Shown here piece after piece: positions 9,513-19,382 of a DNA stretch of 64,000 bases. This DNA is from Planctomycetota bacterium (GTDB lineage: Bacteria; Planctomycetota; Planctomycetia; Pirellulales; UBA1268): assembly GCA_003669585.1 (NCBI GenBank), contig QWOQ01000007.1:604694-668693 (forward strand), in the 5' to 3' direction. The notes under the pieces are model-generated. The model saw nothing but the letters and a program-made list of their open reading frames with translations. It did no database searches and was not told the origin of the DNA. Numbering within the stretch: the first letter of the stretch is position 1; each line of letters starts with the position of its first letter. Both the position numbers and the translations under genes were made by a program.

Positions 9513-10658
9513 TTACACCAGATGCTTCGGTAACTTTTCGACTCGATCGCAGCAGACCTGATCCATGACCTGCTTGAGCTGCGTTTTTAAAATAGCAATC
9601 GTGTGATGGCCGCCTGATCGCCCCAAAGCTGCCACTCCGTACATGAATGCTCGGCCAAGAAATGTAAACTCCGCGCCACTGGCCAAAACTCTGGCGATAT
9701 CCGGACCCGAACGAAGGCCGCTATCGAGCATGATTTTGATTATCCCTGCACATTGACGAACGATCGGCTCGAGGGAATGGATCGACGATTGACCGGCATC
9801 GAGCTGGCGACCGCCGTGGTTTGAAACGATGAGGCCATCGAGTCCGAGCTTGATTGCCATCGCGGCATCTTCTTGGGTAGCCACTCCCTTCAAAACGAGC
9901 TTGCCTTTCCATCGATCGCGAATAGAAGCGATTTTTTCTTCGGTGAGCCTACCGGAAAATGTTTTGTTCATGAACAAGCCCAACTGTTTCATGTCGAGAT
10001 CTTGAGTCATGTATTTGTGCATGGTGGCAAAAGTGGGCCGTCCATGCAGCAACGTCTGCAGCGCCCAGCCGGGTTTTGAAATCATCTGCAGAACACTCGT
10101 CAGTGAAAGTGACGGTGGAACGACAAGTCCATTTCGAATGTCGTGCGGGCGATAACCAAACGTAGGAACATCACCCAGAATCACCAGCACCCGACAGCCT
10201 GCCGCTTCGACACGATCAAGAATGTCATCTCGCAAGGATGTATCGACGGGGTTGTACAACTGGAACCAAAAATTTCCTTGGGTAATTTCACCAATGCGTT
10301 CGATGCTGGCCGTGGTCATCGTACTGAGAATGAACGGAACATTGTGATCCACTGCAGCTTTCGCCAAGATTTCTGGGGAACCTGGCCATATCAATCCCTG
10401 CAGACCGATCGGTGCAATGCCGAATGGCGCGTCGTACGCGTGACCAAAAAGCTCCGTTGTCAGTTCGGACTCTTTCTTCTGCCCCACATAAAACGGTTTC
10501 AGTTCTACTTCCCGGATTTCAGATGTATTTTTGTGGAGATTAATATTTTCATTACAACCACCGTCGAGAAATTCAAAAACGAATCGAGGAATCCGTTTTT
10601 TTGCTCGGTCGCGCAGATCTTCAACCGAAGGATACCGTGGATTATAAGGAACGCTCAT
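9513..10658 (-). CDS. FMN-dependent alpha-hydroxy-acid oxidizing protein
   Basis: The 381-residue protein is a TIM-barrel flavoenzyme of the glycolate oxidase / L-lactate dehydrogenase (LldD) family. The N-terminal motif FEFLDGGCNENINLHKNT and the catalytic-loop motif IVSNHGGRQLDAGQSS (about residues 275-290, with the active-site His) are typical. DSGLRSGPDIARVLASGA is the phosphate-binding region for FMN. These enzymes oxidise 2-hydroxyacids to 2-oxoacids. The gene is convergent to the aldolase gene and divergent from the dienelactone hydrolase gene. The C-terminus QVCCDRVEKLPKHLV is slightly unusual. The substrate (lactate, glycolate or a sugar acid) is undetermined. Confidence 0.88.
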   Translation of the reverse strand: MSVPYNPRYPSVEDLRDRAKKRIPRFVFEFLDGGCNENINLHKNTSEIREVELKPFYVGQKKESELTTELFGHAYDAPFGIAPIGLQGLIWPGSPEILAKAAVDHNVPFILSTMTTASIERIGEITQGNFWFQLYNPVDTSLRDDILDRVEAAGCRVLVILGDVPTFGYRPHDIRNGLVVPPSLSLTSVLQMISKPGWALQTLLHGRPTFATMHKYMTQDLDMKQLGLFMNKTFSGRLTEEKIASIRDRWKGKLVLKGVATQEDAAMAIKLGLDGLIVSNHGGRQLDAGQSSIHSLEPIVRQCAGIIKIMLDSGLRSGPDIARVLASGAEFTFLGRAFMYGVAALGRSGGHHTIAILKTQLKQVMDQVCCDRVEKLPKHLV

Positions 10659-10860
10659 GCTCTCGCTTTGATCTCATGTTGTATTAAATGGTCCGAAACG
10701 CTTCGGACACCGTTGCCTTTCCGCTGATGTCAGAATTTACCACACTGCGTGTGATCACACCGACTCAAAGGTGCTGCAATCAGATAGAGTGACTTTCCAG
10801 CAATCAGATTCATTGTGCCTTTCGCCACAAAGCCTACAAAAACCAGCCGAGCAACAATCT

Positions 10861-11568
10861 ATGACACACGATTTCATTTCTCTGAAAGCCGATGACAAGA
10901 GCGGCACTTTTGATGGCTATCTGGCGATGCCTCCTTCGGGCACTGGGCCGGGCCTCGTATTGATACAAGAAATTTTTGGCGTGAATCATACGATGCGAGA
11001 GGTTGCCAACTCTTACGCCCAAAAGGGCTATGTCGTTCTCGTTCCTGATCTTTTCTGGCGTCAGCAACCGAATATCGAGCTTGGCTATACGCCAGACGAA
11101 TGGCAAAAAGCATTCGGTTTCTACAAAGCAATGAACGAATTAAAAGGAATCGAGGATATCCAGACCTCGATCACAACGCTTCGCACGCACCCGGCAGTAA
11201 AAGGAAAGGTGGGCGTGCTCGGTTTTTGCATGGGCGGAAAATTGGCCTATCTAACAGCGTGTCGAACTGATGTCGATGTTGCAGTTGGCTACTACGGCGT
11301 GGGAATCGAGTCTGCTTTGGACGAAGCGAAAAACATCACCTGCAGGCTGGTCTTACACATCGCTCATCTCGATCAGTTTTGTCCGCCGGAAGCGCAGCAA
11401 AAAATCCAGCAGGCTCTTGGCGAAAAAAACTCTTTTGAAGTGTATGTCTACCCTGACGTCGCTCATGCGTTTGCCAGGCCTGGTGGCGATCACTTCGACA
11501 AAGCCGCGGCAGAACTCTCGCAGATTCGCAGCATCGCTGCGATCAAAGCAGAAATTGGGCCATTCTGA
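10861..11568 (+). CDS. Dienelactone hydrolase family protein
   Basis: A 235-residue alpha/beta hydrolase of the dienelactone hydrolase (carboxymethylenebutenolidase) family. The nucleophile elbow is GFCMGGK with Cys123 as nucleophile, the acid is probably in HLDQFCPPE, and the catalytic His lies in DVAHAFARPG near residue 202. The opening THDFISLKADDKSGTFDGYLA matches the usual start of the family, so ATG 10861 was taken instead of an upstream alternative in the 5' region. The family hydrolyses dienelactones or other ester substrates in the cytoplasm. It lies convergent to fusA, with 35 bp between the stops. Confidence 0.88.
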   Translation: MTHDFISLKADDKSGTFDGYLAMPPSGTGPGLVLIQEIFGVNHTMREVANSYAQKGYVVLVPDLFWRQQPNIELGYTPDEWQKAFGFYKAMNELKGIEDIQTSITTLRTHPAVKGKVGVLGFCMGGKLAYLTACRTDVDVAVGYYGVGIESALDEAKNITCRLVLHIAHLDQFCPPEAQQKIQQALGEKNSFEVYVYPDVAHAFARPGGDHFDKAAAELSQIRSIAAIKAEIGPF

Positions 11569-11603
11569 AGACTGCTTCCGCAGGGCTTCAGTATGTCTGT
11601 TCA

Positions 11604-13694
11604 TTACTTAGCAGCCGCCAGATCAGCTTTTCTTTTCTCTTCGATAATTTCCTTCTGAATATTGCCCGGAGTCGGGCGATATTTAAAGAACTCCATCGTA
11701 AAGACTCCCTGACCTTGGGTCATGCTGCGAAGATCAGTCGAGTATCCAAACGTTTCGGCCAACGGCACCTCGGCAACGATTGTGGAACTTGCACCCACCG
11801 TTTCGGTCGAAATAATGAGCCCACGACGCTTATTGAGTTCGCCCGTGACCGGCCCTTGAAAGTCAGAAGGCACTTCCACTTCGATCTTCATGATCGGCTC
11901 AAGCAACACCGGCTTGGTGGCAAGAAAAGCCTCGCGAAATCCAGCTCTGGCGCAGATTTGAAACGCCATATCGCTCGAATCAACGTCGTGATACGAACCA
12001 TCGGTGAGAATCGCTTTCACTCCCACAATCGGGAATCCGGCAATTGGCCCCTTTGAGAGCGATGATCGAAAACCCTTTTCAACACTCGGAATATATTCCT
12101 TTGGAACGCGGCCTCCGATAACACCATTCTCAAACTCAAACGTCTCGGGTGAATCTTCAGGAAGCGGCTCGAGCGAACCGATAATGTGAGCAAATTGTCC
12201 CGACCCACCGGTCTGCTTCTTGTGTTTGTATTCATATTCCGTGGCTCGCGTCGGCGCTTCGCGATAGCTAACCTTTGGCGCACCCACCTCGACTTCTACT
12301 TTGAACTCTCGCTTGATGCGTTCGACGTAGATATCCAAATGCAGTTCACCCATTCCGGCGATGAGCGTTTCACCAGTTTCCTCATCGGTGGCAACTCGAA
12401 ACGTAGGATCTTCCCGAGTGAATCGCTGAAGAGCTTTTGCGAGTTTGTCGAGCCCATCGCGATCTGTCGGTGAGATCGCCATCTTGATCACAGGCTCCGG
12501 CACAAACATGCTTTCAAGCGTGCAGTATTTTACAGCTGCAGAGTAGGTATCACCGCTGGCCGCATCGACTCCGATGACCGCCACGATGTCGCCCGCTTCA
12601 GCCGAGTCTGTCTCCTCGCGTTTATCGGCATGCATCTTCACAATGCGGCTAAAACGCTGCTTCTGGCTGGTGCGTTGATTGATATAGGCCTCACCCTTGG
12701 TGATCTTTCCTTGATAAATCCGCATGAATGTGAGCTGGCCATAGGGATCGTCTACGATTTTGAACGCCATCGCGACAAGTGGTTTCTTGGGATCTGGATC
12801 GAGATCAAATGCTTCGTCAGCCTTATCCCATTTTTTGGCAATAACTTTTCGTTCAATCGGACTTGGTAAGTATCGCACGACTGCATCGAGCAGCGGCTGA
12901 ACCCCCTTATTTTTATAGGCACTACCGCAAAAAACAGGCGTGCAGCTATGGTTTTGAGCTGCCTGCTTTACGACTTGATGAATCAATTCTTCGGATACCG
13001 GTTCTTCACTCAGAAGTTTTTCCATCAGTTGATCCGAGTACATCGCAAGACTTTCGAGCATTGCATGCCGAGCTTCAGTTGCCTTTGTCGCAAGTGATTC
13101 CGGGATTGCCTCTCTTCGCACCTTTTCGCCGTTGTCACCGTCAAAATAGATCGCCTGCATGGTGACCAGATCAATCACGCCCTCAAGCACATCCTCTTTT
13201 CCGATCGGGATCTGCATTGGAATCGCATCGCAGCCGAGCTTGTCCCTGAGCTGCTTGACTACTCGATCAAAATTCGCTCCCGTGCGATCCATTTTATTCA
13301 CGAATGCAAGTCTCGGCACTCGGTATCGCTTCATCTGTCGATCGACAGTCATGGACTGGCTCTGAACACCACCCACGGCGCAAAGCACCAAGATTGCTCC
13401 GTCAAGAACCCGCAGACTGCGTTCCACTTCAACCGTAAAATCGACGTGCCCAGGCGTATCGATCAGGTTAATGTCGCAGTTATCCCACTTCACGCTCGTA
13501 GCGGCACTGGTGATCGTAATGCCTCGCTCGCGTTCGAGATCCATATAGTCCATGGTCGCGCCGTCACCACCACCCTTCACTTCTTGAATACGGTGAATTC
13601 TTCCAGCGTAATAAAGGATGCGCTCCGAGAGCGTTGTCTTGCCGGAGTCGATGTGGGCCGAAATGCCCATGTTGCGAAGATTGGACAGATCCAT
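11604..13694 (-). CDS. fusA: Elongation factor G, mitochondrial-type (spdEFG1-like)
   Basis: A complete 696-residue translational GTPase. The G1 motif is AHIDSGKTT (residues 12-20), G3 is DTPGHVDF and G4 is NKMD, followed by EF-G domains II-V; MGELHLDIYVERIKREF and YIPSVEKGF are typical domain III-IV sequences. AHIDSGKTT instead of the common bacterial AHVDAGKTT, together with KGGGDGATMDYMDLERERGITI and VLCAVGGVQSQS, matches the spdEFG1/mitochondrial EF-G1 subfamily found in planctomycetes, spirochaetes and some proteobacteria. It drives ribosomal translocation. It stands alone, without rpsL, rpsG or tuf, which is unlike the classical str operon and suggests one of several EF-G paralogues. 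Confidence 0.95.
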   Translation of the reverse strand: MDLSNLRNMGISAHIDSGKTTLSERILYYAGRIHRIQEVKGGGDGATMDYMDLERERGITITSAATSVKWDNCDINLIDTPGHVDFTVEVERSLRVLDGAILVLCAVGGVQSQSMTVDRQMKRYRVPRLAFVNKMDRTGANFDRVVKQLRDKLGCDAIPMQIPIGKEDVLEGVIDLVTMQAIYFDGDNGEKVRREAIPESLATKATEARHAMLESLAMYSDQLMEKLLSEEPVSEELIHQVVKQAAQNHSCTPVFCGSAYKNKGVQPLLDAVVRYLPSPIERKVIAKKWDKADEAFDLDPDPKKPLVAMAFKIVDDPYGQLTFMRIYQGKITKGEAYINQRTSQKQRFSRIVKMHADKREETDSAEAGDIVAVIGVDAASGDTYSAAVKYCTLESMFVPEPVIKMAISPTDRDGLDKLAKALQRFTREDPTFRVATDEETGETLIAGMGELHLDIYVERIKREFKVEVEVGAPKVSYREAPTRATEYEYKHKKQTGGSGQFAHIIGSLEPLPEDSPETFEFENGVIGGRVPKEYIPSVEKGFRSSLSKGPIAGFPIVGVKAILTDGSYHDVDSSDMAFQICARAGFREAFLATKPVLLEPIMKIEVEVPSDFQGPVTGELNKRRGLIISTETVGASSTIVAEVPLAETFGYSTDLRSMTQGQGVFTMEFFKYRPTPGNIQKEIIEEKRKADLAAAK

Positions 13695-14119
13695 GGGACG
13701 TTGAACCTTTGTAAAAAAATGAAACTCTCGTCGAACCTTTGCAATTCACAGTTTGTCAGGATCACAGCAGAGTTTTTCCGCCTGTATCCAGATTCCCAAC
13801 TGCCAAAAACGAACTGCCCCGGCATCGGTCAAATGATGTGGGAGAAAAAATTGATGGCAACCTGGCTCACCATCATTTGCCCATTGATCAATGGATCAAT
13901 GGATTGATGGATGTGCACCGGAGCGTCGAATTTTCTCATGCTCCTCAAGAAAACCGAACGCAAGGGAAGGACTGAAAATATACTCGGTACGGCCAAGGCG
14001 GAGCAAAGCCGGATTGCAATCCCCGTTGTGGATGGCCTCAACGCCGTCAAAGACGCGCCCTGAGACGCTTTTGTGAAGTCCACTCATTTACAAGCAGCCG
14101 CCCAGATTGCGGATGAACG
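13695..14119. other. Intergenic region with a palindrome and ATCAATGG repeats
   Basis: No convincing gene is seen between fusA and the redoxin gene. The stretch contains a perfect 14-bp palindrome, CCATTGATCAATGG at 13881-13894, followed at once by a further ATCAATGG and a degenerate ATTGATGG. The repeats could be an operator or just slippage products. The fusA promoter should lie in the first 100 or so bases upstream of 13694. Confidence 0.4.
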
Positions 14120-14821
14120 TCACGAAGTCTTGCGGCCTTCGCGTGAACGTGAATAGCGAACTGCGCATCCCACAGGAGGAGTCTCTTGAACTCTAACCGG
14201 TGCGCCGTTTTGAAGAGATTCAATTGCTTCTTCGACATAGCGATGGGTGACAATCAACCCGCGAGAGTCGTCGTCGAAGGAACCCATGTAGGCAATCTTT
14301 CGATCACCGTCGAGGAGAAAGCATTCTGGAGTACGAGCAGCACCGTACGCTTTTGCGATTGCCTGTGATTCGTCGAACAGATAGGGGAACTGAAAATTTC
14401 TCTCTTTGGCCCTTTGTTTCATCGCTGCAAATCGGTCCTCCTCAATCAGATTGACATTGATCGCGATGATTGCCAATTCCCCTGCCGCGCCACCAAGTCT
14501 CGTCTCGAGATCGACGAATCGACTTTCATAGTCGACCGCATAGGGGCAGGAATTGCAGGTAAAGATCACAAGCACAAAGGCTTTGTCTGCAACATCCGCG
14601 AGTGAATGCAATTTGTCGTCGACGCCGACAAGATCCTTCCACGTCGGAGCAGTGTCGCCAATCGATACAACGGCATTAAATTCTCCGCCACTCGATCGAG
14701 TCGTGCAAAGGAACACGAATCCTCCAAGGAGCGCCGTTATCAAAACTATTTCTCTTCTCTTGAACCAGTGAAAAACATTTCCGCACGAGAGCAACGAATG
14801 AGCCACAGTCATCTTCCTCAA
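14120..14821 (-). CDS. Membrane-anchored redoxin / thioredoxin family protein
   Basis: A 233-residue protein with an N-terminal membrane segment (about residues 24-40, EIVLITALLGGFVFLC) and a peroxiredoxin-like thioredoxin fold. The motif F-T-C89-N-S-C92-P-Y-A and the later ARTPECFLLDGDRKIAY (with the cis-Pro) are typical of AhpC/TSA-type redoxins common in planctomycetes. The fold probably faces the periplasm. It could reduce disulfides or peroxides; partners are unknown. The C-terminal 25 residues (RVQETPPVGCAVRYSRSREG) are a basic tail also often seen in this group, where the Cys may take part in catalysis. Confidence 0.82.
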   Translation of the reverse strand: MRKMTVAHSLLSCGNVFHWFKRREIVLITALLGGFVFLCTTRSSGGEFNAVVSIGDTAPTWKDLVGVDDKLHSLADVADKAFVLVIFTCNSCPYAVDYESRFVDLETRLGGAAGELAIIAINVNLIEEDRFAAMKQRAKERNFQFPYLFDESQAIAKAYGAARTPECFLLDGDRKIAYMGSFDDDSRGLIVTHRYVEEAIESLQNGAPVRVQETPPVGCAVRYSRSREGRKTS

Positions 14822-15119
14822 TAGATTTTTCTCAGTAGCGACATAGACTATTGTTCATGAACTTCAAACATTTTCAACTCGCTTTGACCCTTGTGAATCG
14901 ATGCCTGCAACTGTTTTGGCTGGACGCAGTTGAACCTGCTTTTGAGGTACACCGATAGACAAACCGTGCATTTGCTCGTTGACATGTCACCCACACTTTC
15001 AGAAAATATCAAGCCAGGACTTTTTTAGGAAAAATAGTTTTGGCTCGAAGAAGGTGCCTCGCAACGTTCTCTGTAGATGTCTTTTTTGGATTTTCTCCTC
15101 GTCACGAAAAAGGTGAATT

Positions 15120-15899
15120 ATGTTTCGATGCGTTCTGCTAACGTTCGCGAGTTTTTGTGCTCTCGTGACAAACACCTTTGCCGCAGATGAAGGCTCACGG
15201 CTTTACGAAATGCGGATCTATTTTGCCTCAGAAGGAAAGCTCGATGCTCTGCATGCCCGCTTTCGCGATCACACTCTTGGCCTATTTGAGAAACATGGCA
15301 TGACCAACGTCGGCTATTTTGTTCCTGCGGGCGAGAACCCGGAACGAAAGCTTGTCTATTTTTTGTCCTATCCCAATCGACAGGCTCGTGACGCCTCATG
15401 GAAGGCGTTCATCAATGATCCCCTGTGGAAAACCGCCTATGCTGAATCTGAAAAAACAGGCCCTCTGGTGGCGAAATTTGTTGAAACCTTTCTCAATGAG
15501 ACTGACTATTCTCCCGATGTCGATCTCAAAGCCATTTCACAAGATAACAATCGTGCTTTTGAGCTTCGGACCTACACAGCTTCTCGCGGTAACCTGCCGG
15601 CATTGAACAGCCGCTTCCGCGAACACACATTGAAGCTGTTTCAAAAGCACGGCATGACAAATCTCATTTATTGGAATCTCGCCGACACAGAAAAACATGT
15701 CGACGCCATGTTGATCTATCTCTTGGCCCACAAGACTATCGAAGCGTCCAAAGCATCCTTTGACGAATTTCGCAAAGACCCTGAATGGATCAAAGCACGC
15801 ACAGATTCTGAGCAAAAAGCAGGCGGCTCTTTAACCGCTGCACAAAACGGCGTGGTCTCAGAATTTCTCGTGGCAACCGACTATTCACCACTCCACTGA
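15120..15899 (+). CDS. NIPSNAP family protein with two domains
   Basis: A signal peptide (residues 1-21, ending NTFAADEG) is followed by two tandem NIPSNAP dimeric alpha-beta barrel domains. The first starts SRLYEMRIYFASEGKLDAL; the second starts NRAFELRTYTASRGNLPAL, and each carries a FRDHT or FREHT plus KHGMTN motif. Bacterial NIPSNAP proteins have no well-defined enzymatic role; a ligand-binding or oxygenase-like function has been proposed. Export is common for planctomycete members. It stands alone between a redoxin gene and a lipoprotein gene; an AAAGGTG element just upstream of the ATG could serve as ribosome-binding site. Confidence 0.88.
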   Translation: MFRCVLLTFASFCALVTNTFAADEGSRLYEMRIYFASEGKLDALHARFRDHTLGLFEKHGMTNVGYFVPAGENPERKLVYFLSYPNRQARDASWKAFINDPLWKTAYAESEKTGPLVAKFVETFLNETDYSPDVDLKAISQDNNRAFELRTYTASRGNLPALNSRFREHTLKLFQKHGMTNLIYWNLADTEKHVDAMLIYLLAHKTIEASKASFDEFRKDPEWIKARTDSEQKAGGSLTAAQNGVVSEFLVATDYSPLH

Positions 15900-16325
15900 G
15901 ATTTCTCTGAACTCTAAAAATTGGAATGAGCTTGCAAAAGCGTTTAACAAGACGCGGGTGAGATGTTTGCCAAACAGAAACACCGGCAACATCGAGTTGT
16001 TTTTTTATTGCGTTGCCGTGAATTCGCTCTCAGGAAGAACGTTTTCCGACGATCTTTTCCCTCGATGCTTTGCGGCGATGCTTTCTTGCAGACCTCAAAA
16101 AGTGAATGAGGTTTCTTTTTTATTCGAAGTCCCAGCAGATGGATCGGTCCAACCTCTGGGAGTCCCTCAGGAGAAATGGGGAGAAACGGAATACCAACGC
16201 AGCGAGTTTGTGTAAACGACTCAATAAAACTGCGATGGAATCGATCCTTCAAAGACTCTACAAACCCGCTTCGGTATTCCGTGGCTTGATTTTTTTCTCA
16301 TCACTTCTTTCGTATTGTGAACGCT
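15900..16325. other. Intergenic region, no gene recognised
   Basis: About 0.43 kb between the NIPSNAP gene and the SLBB lipoprotein gene. Short open frames exist on both strands but none has family resemblance or a convincing ribosome-binding site. It presumably carries the promoter of the lipoprotein gene. Confidence 0.4.
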
Positions 16326-16937
16326 ATGAAAACATCACGCCTCGAGTTGTTGTTCCCTTCACAGACTTTCATTGCACGGTTTGTTCTCTTGTTTGTTTCC
16401 GGATGGATGACGGTATTGCTAGCCGGCTGTGCACCGAAAGAACAATTTCTATCCGCTCAAACCTTGCCGCAGTCATTGCAAGCCAAGCACATGCTGGCAA
16501 ATAATTCTGGCGCCGATGATTCAAAAGAAGCGAGCGACACTGTGGTACGGACAAGCTTTGAAAAGCCGCTGTCATCCGATGCCCCTGCGAAACAGAGATT
16601 TATTATTGTGAACGGTCTCGTAAACAAACCGGGCGAATTCGAATTCCCAGTAGGTCGTGAGTTTCGTGTGCTCGATGCGGTTGCGCGAGCCGAAGGAATC
16701 TCAAACAAAATTGTGAACACAGTCGTCATTTGCCGCAAACAGCCGAACCGTTCAAAACGAGCACTGATCCTCATCAGCCTGCACGAGGCAACACGAAACC
16801 AAAATGAAAATATTCTTTTGGCTCCCGACGATATCGTGAGCGTCGAACCAACACCACGAATGCTGGCGCGAGACGTTGGCACCTACGTGGGTTCCGCAGC
16901 CAATATTGGCGGTGGAATGCTCATGAATGGACCGTAA
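16326..16937 (+). CDS. Lipoprotein with SLBB-like domain
   Basis: A 203-residue protein. Its signal peptide ends in the lipobox LLAGC, with Cys35 as the likely lipidated residue. Residues 85-190 resemble an SLBB (soluble-ligand-binding beta-grasp) domain: IVNGLVNKPGEFEFPVGREF, LDAVARAEGI and ILLAPDDIVSVEPTPR are the usual SLBB strand and turn features. SLBB domains occur in polysaccharide export lipoproteins (Wza/GumB), but the N-terminal PES export domain is not visible here. A minor role at the envelope or in polysaccharide export is possible. The ATG at 16326 is preferred because it places the basic residues directly before the hydrophobic core. Confidence 0.7.
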   Translation: MKTSRLELLFPSQTFIARFVLLFVSGWMTVLLAGCAPKEQFLSAQTLPQSLQAKHMLANNSGADDSKEASDTVVRTSFEKPLSSDAPAKQRFIIVNGLVNKPGEFEFPVGREFRVLDAVARAEGISNKIVNTVVICRKQPNRSKRALILISLHEATRNQNENILLAPDDIVSVEPTPRMLARDVGTYVGSAANIGGGMLMNGP

Positions 16938-17235
16938 GCACTGCTGTTCTCAATGTCCAAACCGCGATTTTCCAATCGCCCTGCAGGGCTTGCCGCCACT
17001 GTTTGTGAAAATTTACCCACCGCCGACTAAGCCCCACGTGTCGGTCAGTTCTAGACAAACCGATTCACACACTGAAGCGACGGGTGTTGGCACCAAAAGA
17101 ACTCGACGGTTCGCGGGGTAGAAAACTTCTGTTGGAAGTCGAATTTCTGCAAGACACCCTCTTGGCATTCATTCGATGACGACGCCGAATAGAAGCAGCG
17201 ATCATCGCGTCTTTGCAAAAGTACTAATTATTACA

Positions 17236-18594
17236 TCACTCTCGTCGGACTGGAACACTGTCAAACTCTTTAACCATTTCTCCACGCGTGGCTTCGTAGA
17301 GACGGATATGACCGTCATAGCCTCCGGCGGCGATTTGCTTTCCATCAGCCGTGAAGGCAAGAGCAAAGATGGGGCCGTGGTTGGCTTGGATCTGTGCGAT
17401 ACGTTGCCCGTTTTCGGTTTTGAAAATTCTTATCTCTCCGTTGAGTGCGCCGCAGACGATTGCGGCTCCATCGGGGCTAAAGGCGATTGCTTGGATGGGT
17501 GATGCCATATGCTCGAACTCCCTGATGAAACTTTCTTCTTTGTTATCGCCCTCGGCGAGTCTTCCGTTGCGTGGTTCCATTTTGAACAAACGGATTTTTC
17601 CCTCGGTGCCACCGGTGGCAATGACGTTGTCGATGGGATGTCGCGTCAGACAAATCAGTGGATCGCGTGATTGATTGATGTCGTCGATAAGAAGCCCACT
17701 GGCAATGTCAATCAGCTTTGCCGCTTTATCGCGACTCACGGTAGCCAGACGCAGACCATCATTTGTAAATGCTGAACCGAACACCCAATCCAGATGATTG
17801 TCGCACCGCATGATTTCGAGGCCATCGGCAATATTGAAAACTCGCGCTATCTTGTCCGCGCAGCCGACAGCGACCTGCCGATTGTCTGGGGAAATAGAAA
17901 CTCCGTAGAAAGCGTCATTCGATGCCTTTATAGAACGAAGAAGCTCTCGCTTGGCCGTGTCCCAAATCTGAACTTCACCAAACTCGGAGACAGCGCCACC
18001 ACTGGCTACGATCAAAGTGCCGTCTTGGGAGAATGCCACCGACTCCAGTCGAGGTGAATCGCCCGTCAAGCGCGATACAACACCTGAACCATCCGCGTGG
18101 TGCAAAATAATTTCATGGCGCCCCGGTACGGCCAGCAGTATTCCATCCGGAGAAAACGATAATGAATGAACCGCTGGCAATGAGCGGTAGGTTGATGGCT
18201 CCGTGGGTCGTTTGCTGCCCGTATTCACCGGCGCGTCTGCAATGGCACCCTGCGTAATCCAGCGACAGATCAGATCTATCTCTTGTGGTGTTAACGGCTC
18301 GCCGTCTTTAGGCATTTCTGGTTCTTCGCCGCTGATGACCTCTCTGAGTCGGCTGCCTAGAGCATTTCCTGCATTGATTGCGAGACCGTCGTTACCTCCT
18401 TGAAGCAAGGATCCATGTGTCGTCAGATCCAGTCCCCCCTTTGACTTGCTCGGTTTGTGGCAAGCGATACAGTTTGCCCGCAGAATGGGCAAGATTTCGC
18501 GATGAAATGAAACCTGTTCTTCGTCAGCAGTCACCGACGAACAGTACGAGCATGGAACGAGTAGGAGCACAATATTGTAAAAGAACCGCCTCAT
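17236..18594 (-). CDS. Cytochrome-c-like (PSC-type) plus WD40 repeat protein
   Basis: A 452-residue exported protein. Its signal peptide is followed by a planctomycete-type cytochrome c domain: C42-I-A-C-H46 in a HREILPILRANCIACHKPS context, KGGLDLTTHG, MPKDGEPLTPQE and ICRWITQGA. From about residue 140 it has WD40 repeats, recognisable by SLSFSPDG, SVAFSQDG, VSISPDN, AFTNDGLRL, AIAFSPDGAA and LAFTADGKQIAAGGYDG. The fusion is common in Planctomycetes and its electron-transfer partner is unknown. This is the last gene of a four-gene operon and its start overlaps the preceding stop by 4 bp (ATGA). Confidence 0.9.
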   Translation of the reverse strand: MRRFFYNIVLLLVPCSYCSSVTADEEQVSFHREILPILRANCIACHKPSKSKGGLDLTTHGSLLQGGNDGLAINAGNALGSRLREVISGEEPEMPKDGEPLTPQEIDLICRWITQGAIADAPVNTGSKRPTEPSTYRSLPAVHSLSFSPDGILLAVPGRHEIILHHADGSGVVSRLTGDSPRLESVAFSQDGTLIVASGGAVSEFGEVQIWDTAKRELLRSIKASNDAFYGVSISPDNRQVAVGCADKIARVFNIADGLEIMRCDNHLDWVFGSAFTNDGLRLATVSRDKAAKLIDIASGLLIDDINQSRDPLICLTRHPIDNVIATGGTEGKIRLFKMEPRNGRLAEGDNKEESFIREFEHMASPIQAIAFSPDGAAIVCGALNGEIRIFKTENGQRIAQIQANHGPIFALAFTADGKQIAAGGYDGHIRLYEATRGEMVKEFDSVPVRRE

Positions 18595-19382
18595 TTTACT
18601 TCCTCGACGGTCAGCAGATAGCTATGCCACTCACCGCCAACATCATGCGCACTGCTGACGCAAAGAAACACCTCGCTGTCTGTTTGCAGCTTCAACATCA
18701 GGACCGGATCACGCGATTCTCCATCATCGGCTGCGGCAAGGAATTGACCGCGGGGATCGTAGCAATGCACAGCTGCATCCATCAGCAAAGAACCGCCGCT
18801 GGTCACTGTCACTTTCAGTTGCTGTCCAGCTTTGGCGAGAAACGCATACACATCGACATCTTTGTCTCCCTGAATACTGCCTCGTGAAGACTGTCCTAAT
18901 TGCATTTTGTGCGCTTCGCGAAAAGCGTTGTTGGGCTCCGTCTCGTCGATGAATGTCTCAGCGGCCAGCACCATAATTTTACCTGTTGCATCACCTGCGG
19001 GCGTTGCAATCACGTATTCCAATATTCCGACCGGATGCTGCGCGGGAAGTGTAAATTCTGCGATCAGTTGCGAGTCACCAACTATTTTATTTTCCATCCC
19101 TTTCGGAGGACCAGAATCCTTCTTTTCTGTGATTTCGGCTTTCACTTCCACGGCCATTGGGAATCTCATATCCCTTGCTTCCTTGAGCATAAATCCTCGC
19201 ACTTTAAGAGTCGTTTTGATTCCGCTGATGATCGCGGCAGGCTCGGTGGCTGTGATTCTCGCAGTTTGATTTTTTGCATCCTCGGCGCGAACCATAGAAC
19301 AACATCCCATCTGGCTGCACTCCGGCACAAAGCCGCCGAGGATGAAAACCATCAGAATCAAAACCAGCAACGCACGTTTCAT
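18591..19382 (-). CDS. Exported protein with pre-peptidase C-terminal (PPC) domain
   Basis: A 263-residue protein starting MKRALLVLILMVFIL, a signal peptide with a Cys-containing cleavage region. Residues about 160-260 match a bacterial PPC domain: DETEPNNAFREAHKMQLGQ, GDKDVDVYAFLAKAGQQLKV and the final YLLTVEEV. The N-terminal half is predicted to be beta-rich and is unassigned. The frame stays open far upstream, but the ATG at 19382 overlaps the DUF1501 stop by 4 bp and places a perfect signal peptide, so it is preferred. In planctomycetes such PPC proteins accompany DUF1501/DUF1553 proteins and are assumed to act at the cell surface. Confidence 0.85.
   Translation of the reverse strand: MKRALLVLILMVFILGGFVPECSQMGCCSMVRAEDAKNQTARITATEPAAIISGIKTTLKVRGFMLKEARDMRFPMAVEVKAEITEKKDSGPPKGMENKIVGDSQLIAEFTLPAQHPVGILEYVIATPAGDATGKIMVLAAETFIDETEPNNAFREAHKMQLGQSSRGSIQGDKDVDVYAFLAKAGQQLKVTVTSGGSLLMDAAVHCYDPRGQFLAAADDGESRDPVLMLKLQTDSEVFLCVSSAHDVGGEWHSYLLTVEEVK

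Noticed and set aside
11567..11589. Imperfect hairpin between the dienelactone hydrolase and fusA stops as a bidirectional terminator
   Set aside because: The stem is interrupted (GAAG-CTGC with GCAG-CTTC) and there is no T-run on either side, so it is too weak to call.
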